Origin: Jannaschia aquimarina
GTDB lineage: Bacteria > Pseudomonadota > Alphaproteobacteria > Rhodobacterales > Rhodobacteraceae
Assembly: GCF_000877395.1 (NCBI RefSeq)
Contig: NZ_JYFE01000060.1
Coordinates: 1-64,000 of the forward strand
DNA length: 64,000 nt
Direction of reading: 5' to 3'
Within the stretch, counting starts at the first letter, position 1, and the number at the start of each line of letters is the position of its first letter. A model generated the notes under the pieces. That model saw nothing but the letters and a program-made list of their open reading frames with translations, searched no databases and was not told the origin of the DNA. The position numbers and the translations under genes are program-made. Below, piece by piece: positions 35,560 through 47,649 of the stretch.

Positions 35560-36888
35560 TCACTCGGCGGCCTGCCAGGTGTAGTAACCCGACTCCTCCA
35601 TCAGCGCGCGGGTCCGCTCCGCGACCCCGTCCAGCGCCTCCTGAGGGTCCAGCCCTTCGGTCAGGACCTGGCTCATCGTCGTCCCGATATCCGAGTTGAT
35701 CTGCCCCCAGACCGGGATGATCGGCCGCCAGTCGGGATCCGCATATTTCAGAGCTTCACCAAAGGTTTCCGAGTAGGGATACTTCGCCTGCACCTCGGGA
35801 TCGGCATAGGTCGAGAAGCGCGAGGGATTGCCGCCGGCCATCGCCACGGCCTTGTCGCCCTCCTTCGAGGTCAGCCATTGCAGCAGCAGGAACGCCGCCT
35901 CCTTGTTGGGCGCGTTCGCCGGGATGGCCAGCCCGAAACCGCCTGTCTGGCTGGCCCGCTCGACCCCCATCGGATGCAGCGCATAGCCGACGTTTCCAGC
36001 GACCTGGCTCTCGCTCGGATCCTCGAACCCGGCCGCAAAGGCGATCGAGTCGAGGAACATCGCCGCCTGACCCGACTTGAACGCCGCCGCCGCTTCGGAC
36101 GGGCCGAAGGTCGTGCCACCCTCGGGGCCGCAATCAACGATCGTCTTCAATGCGTTGGCCGCCTCGACCCCCGCTTCGTTGTTGATGATCGGCTCCCAAT
36201 TGTCGTCGAAGACCTGACCGCCCAGAGGCGCAAGATGCAGCAGGAAGGCATGGCTCGCCTGATGCCCCGACGCCGCGCGCGAGGCCATCCCCCCCATGCC
36301 CGGTTCCAGTTCGGGGATCCGGCATGCGATGTCGAGCAACTCCTCGTAGGTCTCGGGCGCTTCGATCCCGTGCTTCTCGAAGATGTCGCGGCGATAGGCC
36401 AGAACGCTGGTTTCGGACCCGAACGGCACCCCGAAGGCGCTGCCGAGCTGGCCTGGCAGATAGCCCTTGGTGCCGCCGGCCACGCCGATGTTCTGGACGT
36501 ACCCGTCGATCAGGTCGCCCTGGTCGTAGGTCGGATCGGCCAGGGCCGGGTTCATGAAATACTTGGCCAGGTTCTCGAGCTGGTCGGCATAGACGTAGTC
36601 CGCCTTCGAGAACACCACGAAGGAGATCAGGTCGTAATCGCCCTCGTCCTTGGTCAGCTCCAGCGTCTGACGCTCCCGCATCCGCAGATACTGGAGCTGG
36701 TCCACCTCGACCTCGATACCGGTCTGTTCGGTGAACTGGTCCAGCACCTCGATGGCGGCGTCGTAGTGGGGATGCGCCGGGAACATCACGACCAGCGTCG
36801 TGTCCTGATAGGGCTCGTAGGGGTTGGCGAACGCGGTCCCCGCCAGCAAGGCCGCCGCGGCAGCCCCCGATCCTAGTCTCTTCAGCAT
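35560..36888 (-). CDS. Sugar ABC transporter extracellular solute-binding protein
   Basis: The 442-residue periplasmic binding protein of the CUT1 type has a signal peptide (LKRLGSGAAAAALLAGTAFA). The mature chain includes LVVMFPAHPHYDAAIEVLDQF and a C-terminal lobe with GGFGLAIPANAPNKEAAFLLLQWL, typical of family 1 sugar-binding proteins. ATG at 36888 is chosen; a start 5 codons upstream is also open. It lies 18 bases after the ATPase gene and 242 bases before the MalF-like gene, a gap that contains a repeat copy. Confidence 0.9.
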   Translation of the reverse strand: MLKRLGSGAAAAALLAGTAFANPYEPYQDTTLVVMFPAHPHYDAAIEVLDQFTEQTGIEVEVDQLQYLRMRERQTLELTKDEGDYDLISFVVFSKADYVYADQLENLAKYFMNPALADPTYDQGDLIDGYVQNIGVAGGTKGYLPGQLGSAFGVPFGSETSVLAYRRDIFEKHGIEAPETYEELLDIACRIPELEPGMGGMASRAASGHQASHAFLLHLAPLGGQVFDDNWEPIINNEAGVEAANALKTIVDCGPEGGTTFGPSEAAAAFKSGQAAMFLDSIAFAAGFEDPSESQVAGNVGYALHPMGVERASQTGGFGLAIPANAPNKEAAFLLLQWLTSKEGDKAVAMAGGNPSRFSTYADPEVQAKYPYSETFGEALKYADPDWRPIIPVWGQINSDIGTTMSQVLTEGLDPQEALDGVAERTRALMEESGYYTWQAAE

Positions 36889-36906
36889 GTCGTCTCCTCC
36901 CATGGA

Positions 36907-37974
<1,068 letters not shown>

Positions 37975-38042
37975 TCCCTTCCTCCCGGGATGCAGCTTTG
38001 CCCGTGGACGGTCGCGCGGGAAGATGAGAAAAGCCGGATCAG

Positions 38043-38056
38043 CGTTACCGGTAACG
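38043..38056. promoter_or_regulatory. LacI-family operator between the importer operon and its regulator
   Basis: CGTTACCGGTAACG is a perfect 14-base palindrome with the central CG typical of LacI-family operators. It lies 18 bases before the regulator start and 69 bases before the ATPase start, so binding could control both directions. Confidence 0.75.
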
Positions 38057-38073
38057 TCAAGAGGGCCAGAGGG

Positions 38074-39087
38074 ATGCGGAAGGGATCGGGCGCCGTCGGC
38101 GTGCGCGACGTCGCGGTGGCCGCCGGCGTTTCGGCGATGACCGTCAGCCGGGCGTTGCGCGGCATCGACGGGGTGTCAGAGGCGACGCGTCAGCGCATCG
38201 CGAGCCTCGCCGCCGAGATGGGGTACGTCCCCGACGGCACCGCCCGCGCGCTGGCCGTGGGCGAGACCCGCCTGATCGGGATCTCGGTCCCCAACCTCTT
38301 CAACGATGTCTTCGCCGACATTCTGGGCGGGATGCGTCGCGCGCTGCACCTGGCGGGTCATCCGAGCATCATCGACACGACCGATTACGACCCGTCGAGA
38401 GAGCTGGACTGGGTGGAGCGCATGACGGTCTGGCGTCCCGCCGCGCTGGTCCTGACGGGCTGCGACCACGATCCCGGGCTGGCCCCCATCCTGACGCGGG
38501 CCCGCCTGCCCGTGGCCGAGGTCTGGGACGTGCGCACCGATCCGATCGACTTCTGCGTCGGGGTGGATCACCTCGCGGCGGGTGAGACGCTGGGCCGGCA
38601 CGCCCTGTCGCTGGGCTATCGCGCGCCGGCTTTCGTCGGCCCCCGTCCCGGGCGGGATCGACGGGCCGACCAGCGGGCCGAGGGGATCGCCATGGCCTTC
38701 GCGGGGATCGCTCCGCTGGCCCGGATCGTGGCCGAAGAGGACAGCGCCTTCGTCGCCGGTCATCGCGGCATGGCGCAGGTCCTGTCGGGGGAGAAGCGGG
38801 ACGCCGTGTTCTTCCACAACGACAACACGGCGTTCGGTGGCCTTATGGCGGCCGAGGCGGCGGGGCTCGACGTGCCAGGCGATATCGGTGTCGTCGGCTT
38901 CAACCGTCTCGACCTGACCCGGGTCCTGTCCCGCCCCCTGACCACGCTAGAAACGCCCAGGCGGCAGATCGGCCAAATGGCGGCGGCGCATCTGCTGGCC
39001 CGCCTCAACGGCGTGACGCCGCCCCGCGTCACCCGGCTGGAATGCCGCCTGATCGAAGGGGGGACGTTGCGGAGAGTGGCACCCTAG
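38074..39087 (+). CDS. LacI family transcriptional regulator
   Basis: The 337-residue repressor has an N-terminal helix-turn-helix (VRDVAVAAGVSAMTVSRALRG), a hinge helix region (GTARALAVGETRLIGIS) and a periplasmic-binding-protein-like effector domain (LIGISVPNLFNDVFADILGG; DAVFFHNDNTAFGGLMAAEAAG). ATG at 38074 is preceded by AGAGGG. It is divergent from the sugar importer operon and is probably its local repressor, acting on the palindrome at 38043. The effector sugar is unknown. Confidence 0.92.
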   Translation: MRKGSGAVGVRDVAVAAGVSAMTVSRALRGIDGVSEATRQRIASLAAEMGYVPDGTARALAVGETRLIGISVPNLFNDVFADILGGMRRALHLAGHPSIIDTTDYDPSRELDWVERMTVWRPAALVLTGCDHDPGLAPILTRARLPVAEVWDVRTDPIDFCVGVDHLAAGETLGRHALSLGYRAPAFVGPRPGRDRRADQRAEGIAMAFAGIAPLARIVAEEDSAFVAGHRGMAQVLSGEKRDAVFFHNDNTAFGGLMAAEAAGLDVPGDIGVVGFNRLDLTRVLSRPLTTLETPRRQIGQMAAAHLLARLNGVTPPRVTRLECRLIEGGTLRRVAP

Positions 39088-39108
39088 GCGGCCGGACCAC
39101 CCCTGTGC

Positions 39109-42345
<3,237 letters not shown>

Positions 42346-42358
42346 GGCCGGATCAGCG

Positions 42359-42380
42359 GCGGCCCTGAGTTCAGGGCCGC
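42359..42380. terminator. Hairpin between convergent katG and SMP-30 genes
   Basis: GCGGCCCTGA (42359-42368) and TCAGGGCCGC (42371-42380) form a perfect 10-bp inverted repeat separated by two bases; the inner pairs would open to make the loop. It lies 14 bases past the katG stop and includes the stop codon of the convergent gene. There is no T tract, so intrinsic termination is only possible, not certain. Confidence 0.5.
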
Positions 42381-43291
42381 TGCACCCCCCGCCGCGCCAG
42401 AGCCACGGAATAGAGGCTCGTGGTCGCGGTGATGTAGAGGACGTGCTTCGCCCGCCCGCCGAAGCAGACGTTCGAGACCGTTTCGGGCACCCTGATCTTG
42501 CCGAGCAGCCGCCCGTCGGGCGCGAAGCAGTGCACGCCGTCCCCCGCGCTGGTCCAGAGGTTGCCGTCCTCGTCCAGCCGGAACCCGTCCGCGATCCCCG
42601 CATCCGGCTTGGCGAAGAGGCGACCGTTCACGGGACGGCCGTCCTCCATGTCGTAGACCCGGATATGCTGCGGATCGTTGGACCACATACGCCCGGTATC
42701 GGCCACATAAAGCAGAGTCTCGTCAGGCGAGAAGGCCAGCCCGTTGGGGCAGTTCATGTCGGTGACCATGGGCTCGGGCACGCCGCCCTCGGGGGGGATA
42801 CGGTAGACGACGCAAGGGTTCTCCTGCTCGGCCCGCGCGCCTTCGTAATCCATCATGATCCCGTAATGGGGATCGCTGAACCACACCGCCCCGTCCGACG
42901 CGACGATGACATCGTTCGGAGAGTTCAGGGGCTTGCCGTCGAAGCGATCGGCCAGGACGGTGATCGTTCCGTCATGTTCCGTCCGGGTGACCCGGCGCGC
43001 GCCGTGCTCGCAACTCACCAGCCGGCCCTGCCGGTCCCGCGTATGGCCGTTCGCGTAATTCGACGGCGCGCGGTGGGTGGTGACGACGCCCAATTCGTCC
43101 GGCCCCGTGCCGCGATCCGGCGTCCAGCGGAGGATGCGGTTGTTCGGGATATCCGAGAACAGCAGGCAACCGGCGTCGCCGAACCAGACAGGTCCCTCCA
43201 CCCAGTCGAAGCCGGTGGCGAGGCGCTTCAGCGGGGCGTTGCCGAGAACGTAGCGGGCGAAGGCGGGATCGTGGATTTCGAAGTCTGACAT
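42371..43291 (-). CDS. SMP-30/gluconolactonase family protein
   Basis: The 306-residue beta-propeller hydrolase has family blocks WVEGPVWFGDAGCLLFSDI (Glu metal ligand), KPLNSPNDVIVASDGAVWFSDP (Asn and Asp ligands) and MNCPNGLAFSPDETLLYVADTG, typical of Ca- or Zn-dependent lactonases. It probably opens a sugar-type or other lactone in the cytosol. ATG at 43291 is preferred over one 12 codons upstream. It is the last gene of a long minus-strand catabolic cluster and lies 32 bases after the creatininase-family gene. Confidence 0.88.
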   Translation of the reverse strand: MSDFEIHDPAFARYVLGNAPLKRLATGFDWVEGPVWFGDAGCLLFSDIPNNRILRWTPDRGTGPDELGVVTTHRAPSNYANGHTRDRQGRLVSCEHGARRVTRTEHDGTITVLADRFDGKPLNSPNDVIVASDGAVWFSDPHYGIMMDYEGARAEQENPCVVYRIPPEGGVPEPMVTDMNCPNGLAFSPDETLLYVADTGRMWSNDPQHIRVYDMEDGRPVNGRLFAKPDAGIADGFRLDEDGNLWTSAGDGVHCFAPDGRLLGKIRVPETVSNVCFGGRAKHVLYITATTSLYSVALARRGVQRP

Positions 43292-43323
43292 GGGCCGGTT
43301 GTCATCCCGCCCGGACCGTTGCG

Positions 43324-44091
43324 TCAACCCGGCAGCCGGTGTTCCGCCAAAGCCCGCGCCAACTCAAGGAAACCCCGCGCCTGGTGACGGGCCAGTGCGT
43401 GACCCTTCTCGGCCGTCGCCAGATGCGCCTCGCCCACGACACCGTCGGGAGACAGGTCCGATGCGACCCAACCCAACGAAACCGGTCCGATCGGCGGGAT
43501 CGGCGCATCCTCGGCGGTCGAGCGGAAATCGCGTGCCGCGCCCATCTCTACCGTCTCGGGCCGGAACGCCAGCATCAGCGACGTCTCCCGGTCGCCGCCA
43601 TGGATCCCGAACTGCGCCTCTTGCGCGCCGAACATCCCGTCCGGTGCGCCAAAACTCATCCACTGGCACTTCACCGCCAGCATGTCATGCTTCACGCGCA
43701 ACTCGCGCGACAGGATCGACACCAGATCCAGATTTCCCCCATGTGAATTCACGAGGATCACCTTTCGGATCCCCGCACGGGCAAGGCTGTCGCCGATCTC
43801 ACCCCAGGCGCGCAAAGCCGTCTCGGCCGTGAGCGTCAGCGTCCCGGCCGCCCAGAGGTGCTCGTTCGACTTGCCCACGGCCTGGACCGGCAAGATCAGC
43901 AGGTCCAGATCATCCGGACAAGTGGCGCGCACTTCATCAAGCATGCCCTCGGCGATGTACGTATCCGTGCCGACAGGCAGGTGCGGCCCGTGTTGTTCGA
44001 TCGCGGCCGTCGGCAGGACGGCGATCGTCCGCATCGGAGCCAGCGCCTCGAAATCCGGCGCACGCAGGTCGGCCCAGTCGCGCGCGCTCAT
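43324..44091 (-). CDS. Creatininase family amidohydrolase
   Basis: The 255-residue metal-dependent hydrolase has the metal motif AIEQHGPHLPVGTDTY near residues 31-46, the NSHGGN segment near 116-121 and the IHGGDRETSLML segment (usually HAGxxETS) later. Known relatives hydrolyse creatinine or related cyclic amides, or the formamide of riboflavin-like intermediates. The start overlaps the stop of the 2-oxoglutarate oxygenase gene (ATGA). The context of uptake genes and a CodA-like amidohydrolase suggests ring opening or amide cleavage of a nitrogen heterocycle. Confidence 0.88.
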   Translation of the reverse strand: MSARDWADLRAPDFEALAPMRTIAVLPTAAIEQHGPHLPVGTDTYIAEGMLDEVRATCPDDLDLLILPVQAVGKSNEHLWAAGTLTLTAETALRAWGEIGDSLARAGIRKVILVNSHGGNLDLVSILSRELRVKHDMLAVKCQWMSFGAPDGMFGAQEAQFGIHGGDRETSLMLAFRPETVEMGAARDFRSTAEDAPIPPIGPVSLGWVASDLSPDGVVGEAHLATAEKGHALARHQARGFLELARALAEHRLPG

Positions 44092-44999
44092 GACGCCTTC
44101 GGCGCGTAGGTCGCCTTGAGCCTGGAGGCGAGGTAATCGGCCGCGCGGATCGGCGGGTATTTCGGTTCTCCGGTGCCCGGCAAAGCCGCGACGACGGCAT
44201 CCGGATTGGCCTCGGTGAAGAACGCGACGGATCGGCGGACCCGTTTGGGCGGAAGCACGCGATGGGGGGTTGAGACGTAGATGTCGTTCGTCCACCGCAT
44301 CAGACAATCGCCGATATTCACGACATAGGCACCTTCTATGTGGGGCACATCGGCCCAGTCGCCGCCACGGGGCCGGACCTGCAACCCGCCTTCGCCATCC
44401 GTAAGCAGCAGCGTGATCGCCCCGTAATCCGTATGCGCGCCGGCCCCGATCTCACCCTGCGCTCCACTGGCGGGCGGATAGCGCAGGACCCGCAGCGCGG
44501 AAAGCGGCTCTTCGAAGAGAGCGTCGAAATGGTCCGCCGGCAGGCCCAGATCGCGCGCCAGCGCCGACAGGACCCGCAATCCCAGACCCTGGCAGGCGTC
44601 ATAATAGGCCAGCATGGTCTCGCGAAAGCCGGGCAGATCGGGCCACTGGTTCACGCCGCGGAATGGCTCGCCTGCAACGACGCGGGGGTCGTCAGCGGCA
44701 AGGTCGTAGCCGATATTGAAGCTTTCCTTCGTGTCCACTTCGGGCCGCGTCTCATCCAGGCTTTCAAGCCCTGCGCGGGCCCAGCCGCGATAGTGGGGCG
44801 TCTTCTCGATGGCGACTTCGGCTTTGGAGGCGACGGGCAGGTCGAAGAAGAGATCGGCCTGCCGCAACACCTCTGCCTGAAGGTCGGCTGGCACTCCGTG
44901 ATCGCGCAGCAGGAAGAACCCCGTCTCGCGCACCGCGACGCCCAGTTCCGCGAGGCCGTCATCGGTGGATAGCTCGGGCAGGGACAGGATGGGGATCAT
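44088..44999 (-). CDS. 2-oxoglutarate/Fe(II)-dependent oxygenase (isopenicillin-N-synthase-like)
   Basis: The 303-residue enzyme has a DIOX_N-type N-terminus (IPILSLPELSTDDGLAELG) and a double-stranded beta-helix core. Iron ligands are His189 and Asp191 (GAHTDYGA) and His246 (TPHRVLPP). The 2-oxoglutarate-binding Arg255-x-Ser257 follows. It should hydroxylate or oxidise a small molecule. It overlaps its neighbours on both sides by 4 bases, so it is part of one translationally coupled pathway. Thymine-7-hydroxylase-like chemistry is one possibility; the substrate is unknown. Confidence 0.88.
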   Translation of the reverse strand: MIPILSLPELSTDDGLAELGVAVRETGFFLLRDHGVPADLQAEVLRQADLFFDLPVASKAEVAIEKTPHYRGWARAGLESLDETRPEVDTKESFNIGYDLAADDPRVVAGEPFRGVNQWPDLPGFRETMLAYYDACQGLGLRVLSALARDLGLPADHFDALFEEPLSALRVLRYPPASGAQGEIGAGAHTDYGAITLLLTDGEGGLQVRPRGGDWADVPHIEGAYVVNIGDCLMRWTNDIYVSTPHRVLPPKRVRRSVAFFTEANPDAVVAALPGTGEPKYPPIRAADYLASRLKATYAPKAS

Positions 45000-45592
45000 G
45001 CGGTCATCCGATCGACTTTGGCGGCCACGGCGCGCAGATGCCTGGCGCGGGTCTCGGGGGTGGAGCTGTCCATCAGGTGATGGGCGGCGTAGTAGGTCCG
45101 GCAGCCCTTGGCGCAGATCGCGCGAACGCCGCGGGTCAGGGTCCGCTTGCCGGGTGCGCCGATCACCTGCGTCAGCCACCAGGACGCGCCGCAGGTCGTG
45201 AAGATGGCCAGACGTTTGATGTTGGTCAGGCCAGGACGGATGTCCTCTCCCTCGGCTTTCGGCATCAGGAAGGCGACGCCGGGCACCAGCACGCGGTCCA
45301 GCCACCCTTTCAACATCGCGGGCAGCCCGTACCACCACGTCGGATAGACGAAGATCAGCGTATCCGCCCATCGCAGATCGGCCACGTCCTGGGCCACCGG
45401 CTCGGTATTGGCGGCCTCGTCGAGATAGATGTCCAGCTCATGGGCGGTCAGAACGGGCGAGAAGTTGGACCGGTAGAGGTCGCGGATGCGGTACTCGACC
45501 CCGGCGGCCTCCAGTCGCTCCTTCACGGTGGTCAGGATCGCGGCGGAGAAGCTGTCCTCCTTGGGATGGGAGAAGACGATCAGGGCGCGCAT
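44996..45592 (-). CDS. NAD(P)H:quinone oxidoreductase, flavodoxin-like fold
   Basis: The 198-residue FMN/FAD-binding protein (PF02525-type) begins MRALIVFSHPKEDSFSAAIL, where the flavin phosphate loop lies. It contains the family block VYPTWWYGLPAMLKGWLDRV near residues 81-100. Reactions of the family include two-electron reduction of quinones, nitro or azo compounds. It abuts a paralogous gene upstream and overlaps the oxygenase gene downstream. Its place in the cluster suggests electron delivery or reductive processing of the substrate. Confidence 0.88.
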   Translation of the reverse strand: MRALIVFSHPKEDSFSAAILTTVKERLEAAGVEYRIRDLYRSNFSPVLTAHELDIYLDEAANTEPVAQDVADLRWADTLIFVYPTWWYGLPAMLKGWLDRVLVPGVAFLMPKAEGEDIRPGLTNIKRLAIFTTCGASWWLTQVIGAPGKRTLTRGVRAICAKGCRTYYAAHHLMDSSTPETRARHLRAVAAKVDRMTA

Positions 45593-46174
45593 TCAGAAGG
45601 ACCCCATCTCGGCTTCGACCCGCTTGAGGAACGCCCCTCGCCGCGCGTCGCTCGCCCGGTTCATGTCGTAGAGCGCGAGATACCGCATGGTCCGCGGCTG
45701 GCAGACGAACCGGACCGCGCGCGTGACGCATCGGCGGGGCGGGTCGCCGCACAGCATCGCCCGCATCCGCGTCCCGCCATATGTCGTCACCGCCGCGAGA
45801 CGGCGGACCCGCGTCAGGTTTGGCGCCAGCTTTCCGTCCCGGATCAGGAACGAGACGCCCGGCAGGAACACCCGGTCCAGGAACCCCTTCAGGATCGCGG
45901 GATAGCCGAAGTTCCAGACCGGAAAGACCATCACCAGCGCGTCGGCGGCCTCGACCCGTGCCACGTAGCTCTCGACCGGGCCTCGGTTCGCCGGCACCTC
46001 GTGATATCCGCGCCGCTCCGCCTCGCTGAGCACGGGGTCGAACCGCTCGGCGTAGAGGTCGCACAGGTCCACATCCCAGCCCCGCCCGCGCAGGGCGCCC
46101 GCCGTCGCGTCGCGCAGCGCCGCCCCGTAGCTGTCGGGCACGGGATGCGCTGCGAGTACCAGTGCGCGAACCAA
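45593..46174 (-). CDS. NAD(P)H:quinone oxidoreductase paralogue, flavodoxin-like fold
   Basis: The 193-residue protein is a diverged paralogue of the gene directly downstream, with MVRALVLAAHPVPDSYGAAL at the start and VFPVWNFGYPAILKGFLDRV in the core. The start is TTG at 46174; GGGGAG, which forms the end of repeat copy R6, provides the ribosome site. Two adjacent paralogues may form a heterodimer or act on sequential intermediates. The C-terminal half is richer in Arg and Cys than the neighbour. Confidence 0.82.
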   Translation of the reverse strand: MVRALVLAAHPVPDSYGAALRDATAGALRGRGWDVDLCDLYAERFDPVLSEAERRGYHEVPANRGPVESYVARVEAADALVMVFPVWNFGYPAILKGFLDRVFLPGVSFLIRDGKLAPNLTRVRRLAAVTTYGGTRMRAMLCGDPPRRCVTRAVRFVCQPRTMRYLALYDMNRASDARRGAFLKRVEAEMGSF

Positions 46175-46183
46175 GTCTCTCCC

Positions 46184-46232
46184 CTTCTTCGCTTTTCAAA
46201 TATCCCGGGGAGCGCGAGGGGCTGGCCCCTCG
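46184..46232 (-). repeat. Dispersed intergenic repeat, copy R6
   Basis: On the minus strand: hairpin CGAGGGGC-CA-GCCCCTCG (46215-46232), then CGCTCCCCGGGATATTTGAA and AAGCGAAGAAGGGGAGAG. It matches the tail of copy R3 nearly base for base. It lies inside the catabolic gene cluster, between the FAD oxidase and the first reductase, and its purine-rich end serves as ribosome binding site of the latter. Confidence 0.7.
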
Positions 46233-46248
46233 CCCTCGCCGCATCCGA

Positions 46249-47649
46249 TCACTCCGCCGCCTGCATCTTCGGGTAGGCGTACATCGCCTTGTAATCCCAG
46301 TCCGGATCGTCCCAGGCGATCATCTTGCCGGGGTTCAGCAATCCCTTCGGATCCGCCTCGCGCTTGAAGGCCAGTTGGCGGTCGTCGACCGATTGGCGAC
46401 CGCCCTCCTCCAGCGTGTAGCGGTGGGGATTGAAGATCATTGCGCCCGCCTCTTCGTGCAGGCGCACGATCTCGTCCAGCCGCTCCTCGGAGGTGAACTT
46501 CACGAGGCTCAGGCCCGCGAACATGACCTTTCCGTTCTCGCGCAGGACCTCCAGATGCTGCAGGACCTCGGGCGAAAGCTCGTTCCGCATGCGCTCGATC
46601 AGGTTCAGGTGCTCGGGAAAGCCGTAGCGGACCTGCAGATAGGTGATCGACGGATCGACCTTCAGCGCCCGCAAGGTCGTGTGATTCCAGCCATATTCGA
46701 AGACGGGGCCGGGATCGCGCGCCCAGGCGTGATCATCGCTGCGATAGATGAGCTTGGCCTCGGGGCGGCGGCCCAGGAAGGTCAGGAACCCGTCCATCGA
46801 ATGCGGGGCGACCATCAGGCCGACGAGGTTCGAACCCGGCGACACGTACGGCTTGACCCGCTGGAAGTAGTCATGGGCCACCGGAGCCTCGAACACGGTG
46901 GCCAGCTTGATCAGAATGCCGTCCTCGTTCGCAAGCTCCTCGGCGAAGCGCGCGGCGTCCATGAAGTCGTCGGTCTCGATGAACATGCCGACCCAATCGT
47001 AGGCGGGCGCCAATGGCATCTCGATTTCGGTGATGATCCCGTTCGTCCCGTAGGCGTGACTGACGCGGGCCAGTTCCTCTCCGCGGAACTCGACCACGCG
47101 GGGCTCCGCTTCCATGGTGACGACGCGGAGGCGGATGATGTTCCCCAGATCGCGCAGACTGCCCCAGGTGCAAGAGCCCACGCCCCCCGACCCGCCGGCG
47201 ATGAAGCCGCCGATCGTAGCCGTGGCCCAGGTGCTGCTGAACATCCGGATCTCCTGACCCGAATGCTCCTTGCAGGCGGCATCAAGGTCCTTGAGCAGGA
47301 CCCCCGGCTCGGTCACGACGCGGCCCGGTGCGATCTTCTTCACGGCGTTCATGCGCTGCAGGTGCATCACGCATCCGCCCGCCAGCGGCATCGCCTGTCC
47401 GTAATTTCCGGTCCCGGCGCCGCGCGTCGTCACCGGGCAATCGTGTTCGTAGCAGGTGCGCAGCACCTCGATCACTTCGGCTTCGGATTTCGGCGACACC
47501 ACGAAATCCGCTTCGATATGGTCCAGCCGGTCCTTCAGCACCGGCGAATACCAGAAGAAGTCGCGGGACTTCGCGCGGATCGCGGCATCCGACGTCTCGA
47601 TATCCAGATGGGCCAGCGCGTCTTTCGCGGCCTGTACGTTCGGTCTCAT
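46249..47649 (-). CDS. FAD-binding oxidase/dehydrogenase (GlcD-like, PCMH-type)
   Basis: The 466-residue flavoenzyme has the PCMH-type FAD domain: FVVSPKSEAEVIEVLRTC, then TTRGAGTGNYGQAMPLAGG near residues 74-92, and TIGGFIAGGSGGVGSCTWGSLRD near 146-168. A cap domain and the C-terminal ADPKGLLNPGKMIAW segment follow. Relatives oxidise 2-hydroxyacids or similar alcohols. The start overlaps the stop of the CodA-like gene (ATGA), so it is coupled to the importer genes. Its substrate is probably an intermediate of this pathway. Confidence 0.88.
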   Translation of the reverse strand: MRPNVQAAKDALAHLDIETSDAAIRAKSRDFFWYSPVLKDRLDHIEADFVVSPKSEAEVIEVLRTCYEHDCPVTTRGAGTGNYGQAMPLAGGCVMHLQRMNAVKKIAPGRVVTEPGVLLKDLDAACKEHSGQEIRMFSSTWATATIGGFIAGGSGGVGSCTWGSLRDLGNIIRLRVVTMEAEPRVVEFRGEELARVSHAYGTNGIITEIEMPLAPAYDWVGMFIETDDFMDAARFAEELANEDGILIKLATVFEAPVAHDYFQRVKPYVSPGSNLVGLMVAPHSMDGFLTFLGRRPEAKLIYRSDDHAWARDPGPVFEYGWNHTTLRALKVDPSITYLQVRYGFPEHLNLIERMRNELSPEVLQHLEVLRENGKVMFAGLSLVKFTSEERLDEIVRLHEEAGAMIFNPHRYTLEEGGRQSVDDRQLAFKREADPKGLLNPGKMIAWDDPDWDYKAMYAYPKMQAAE

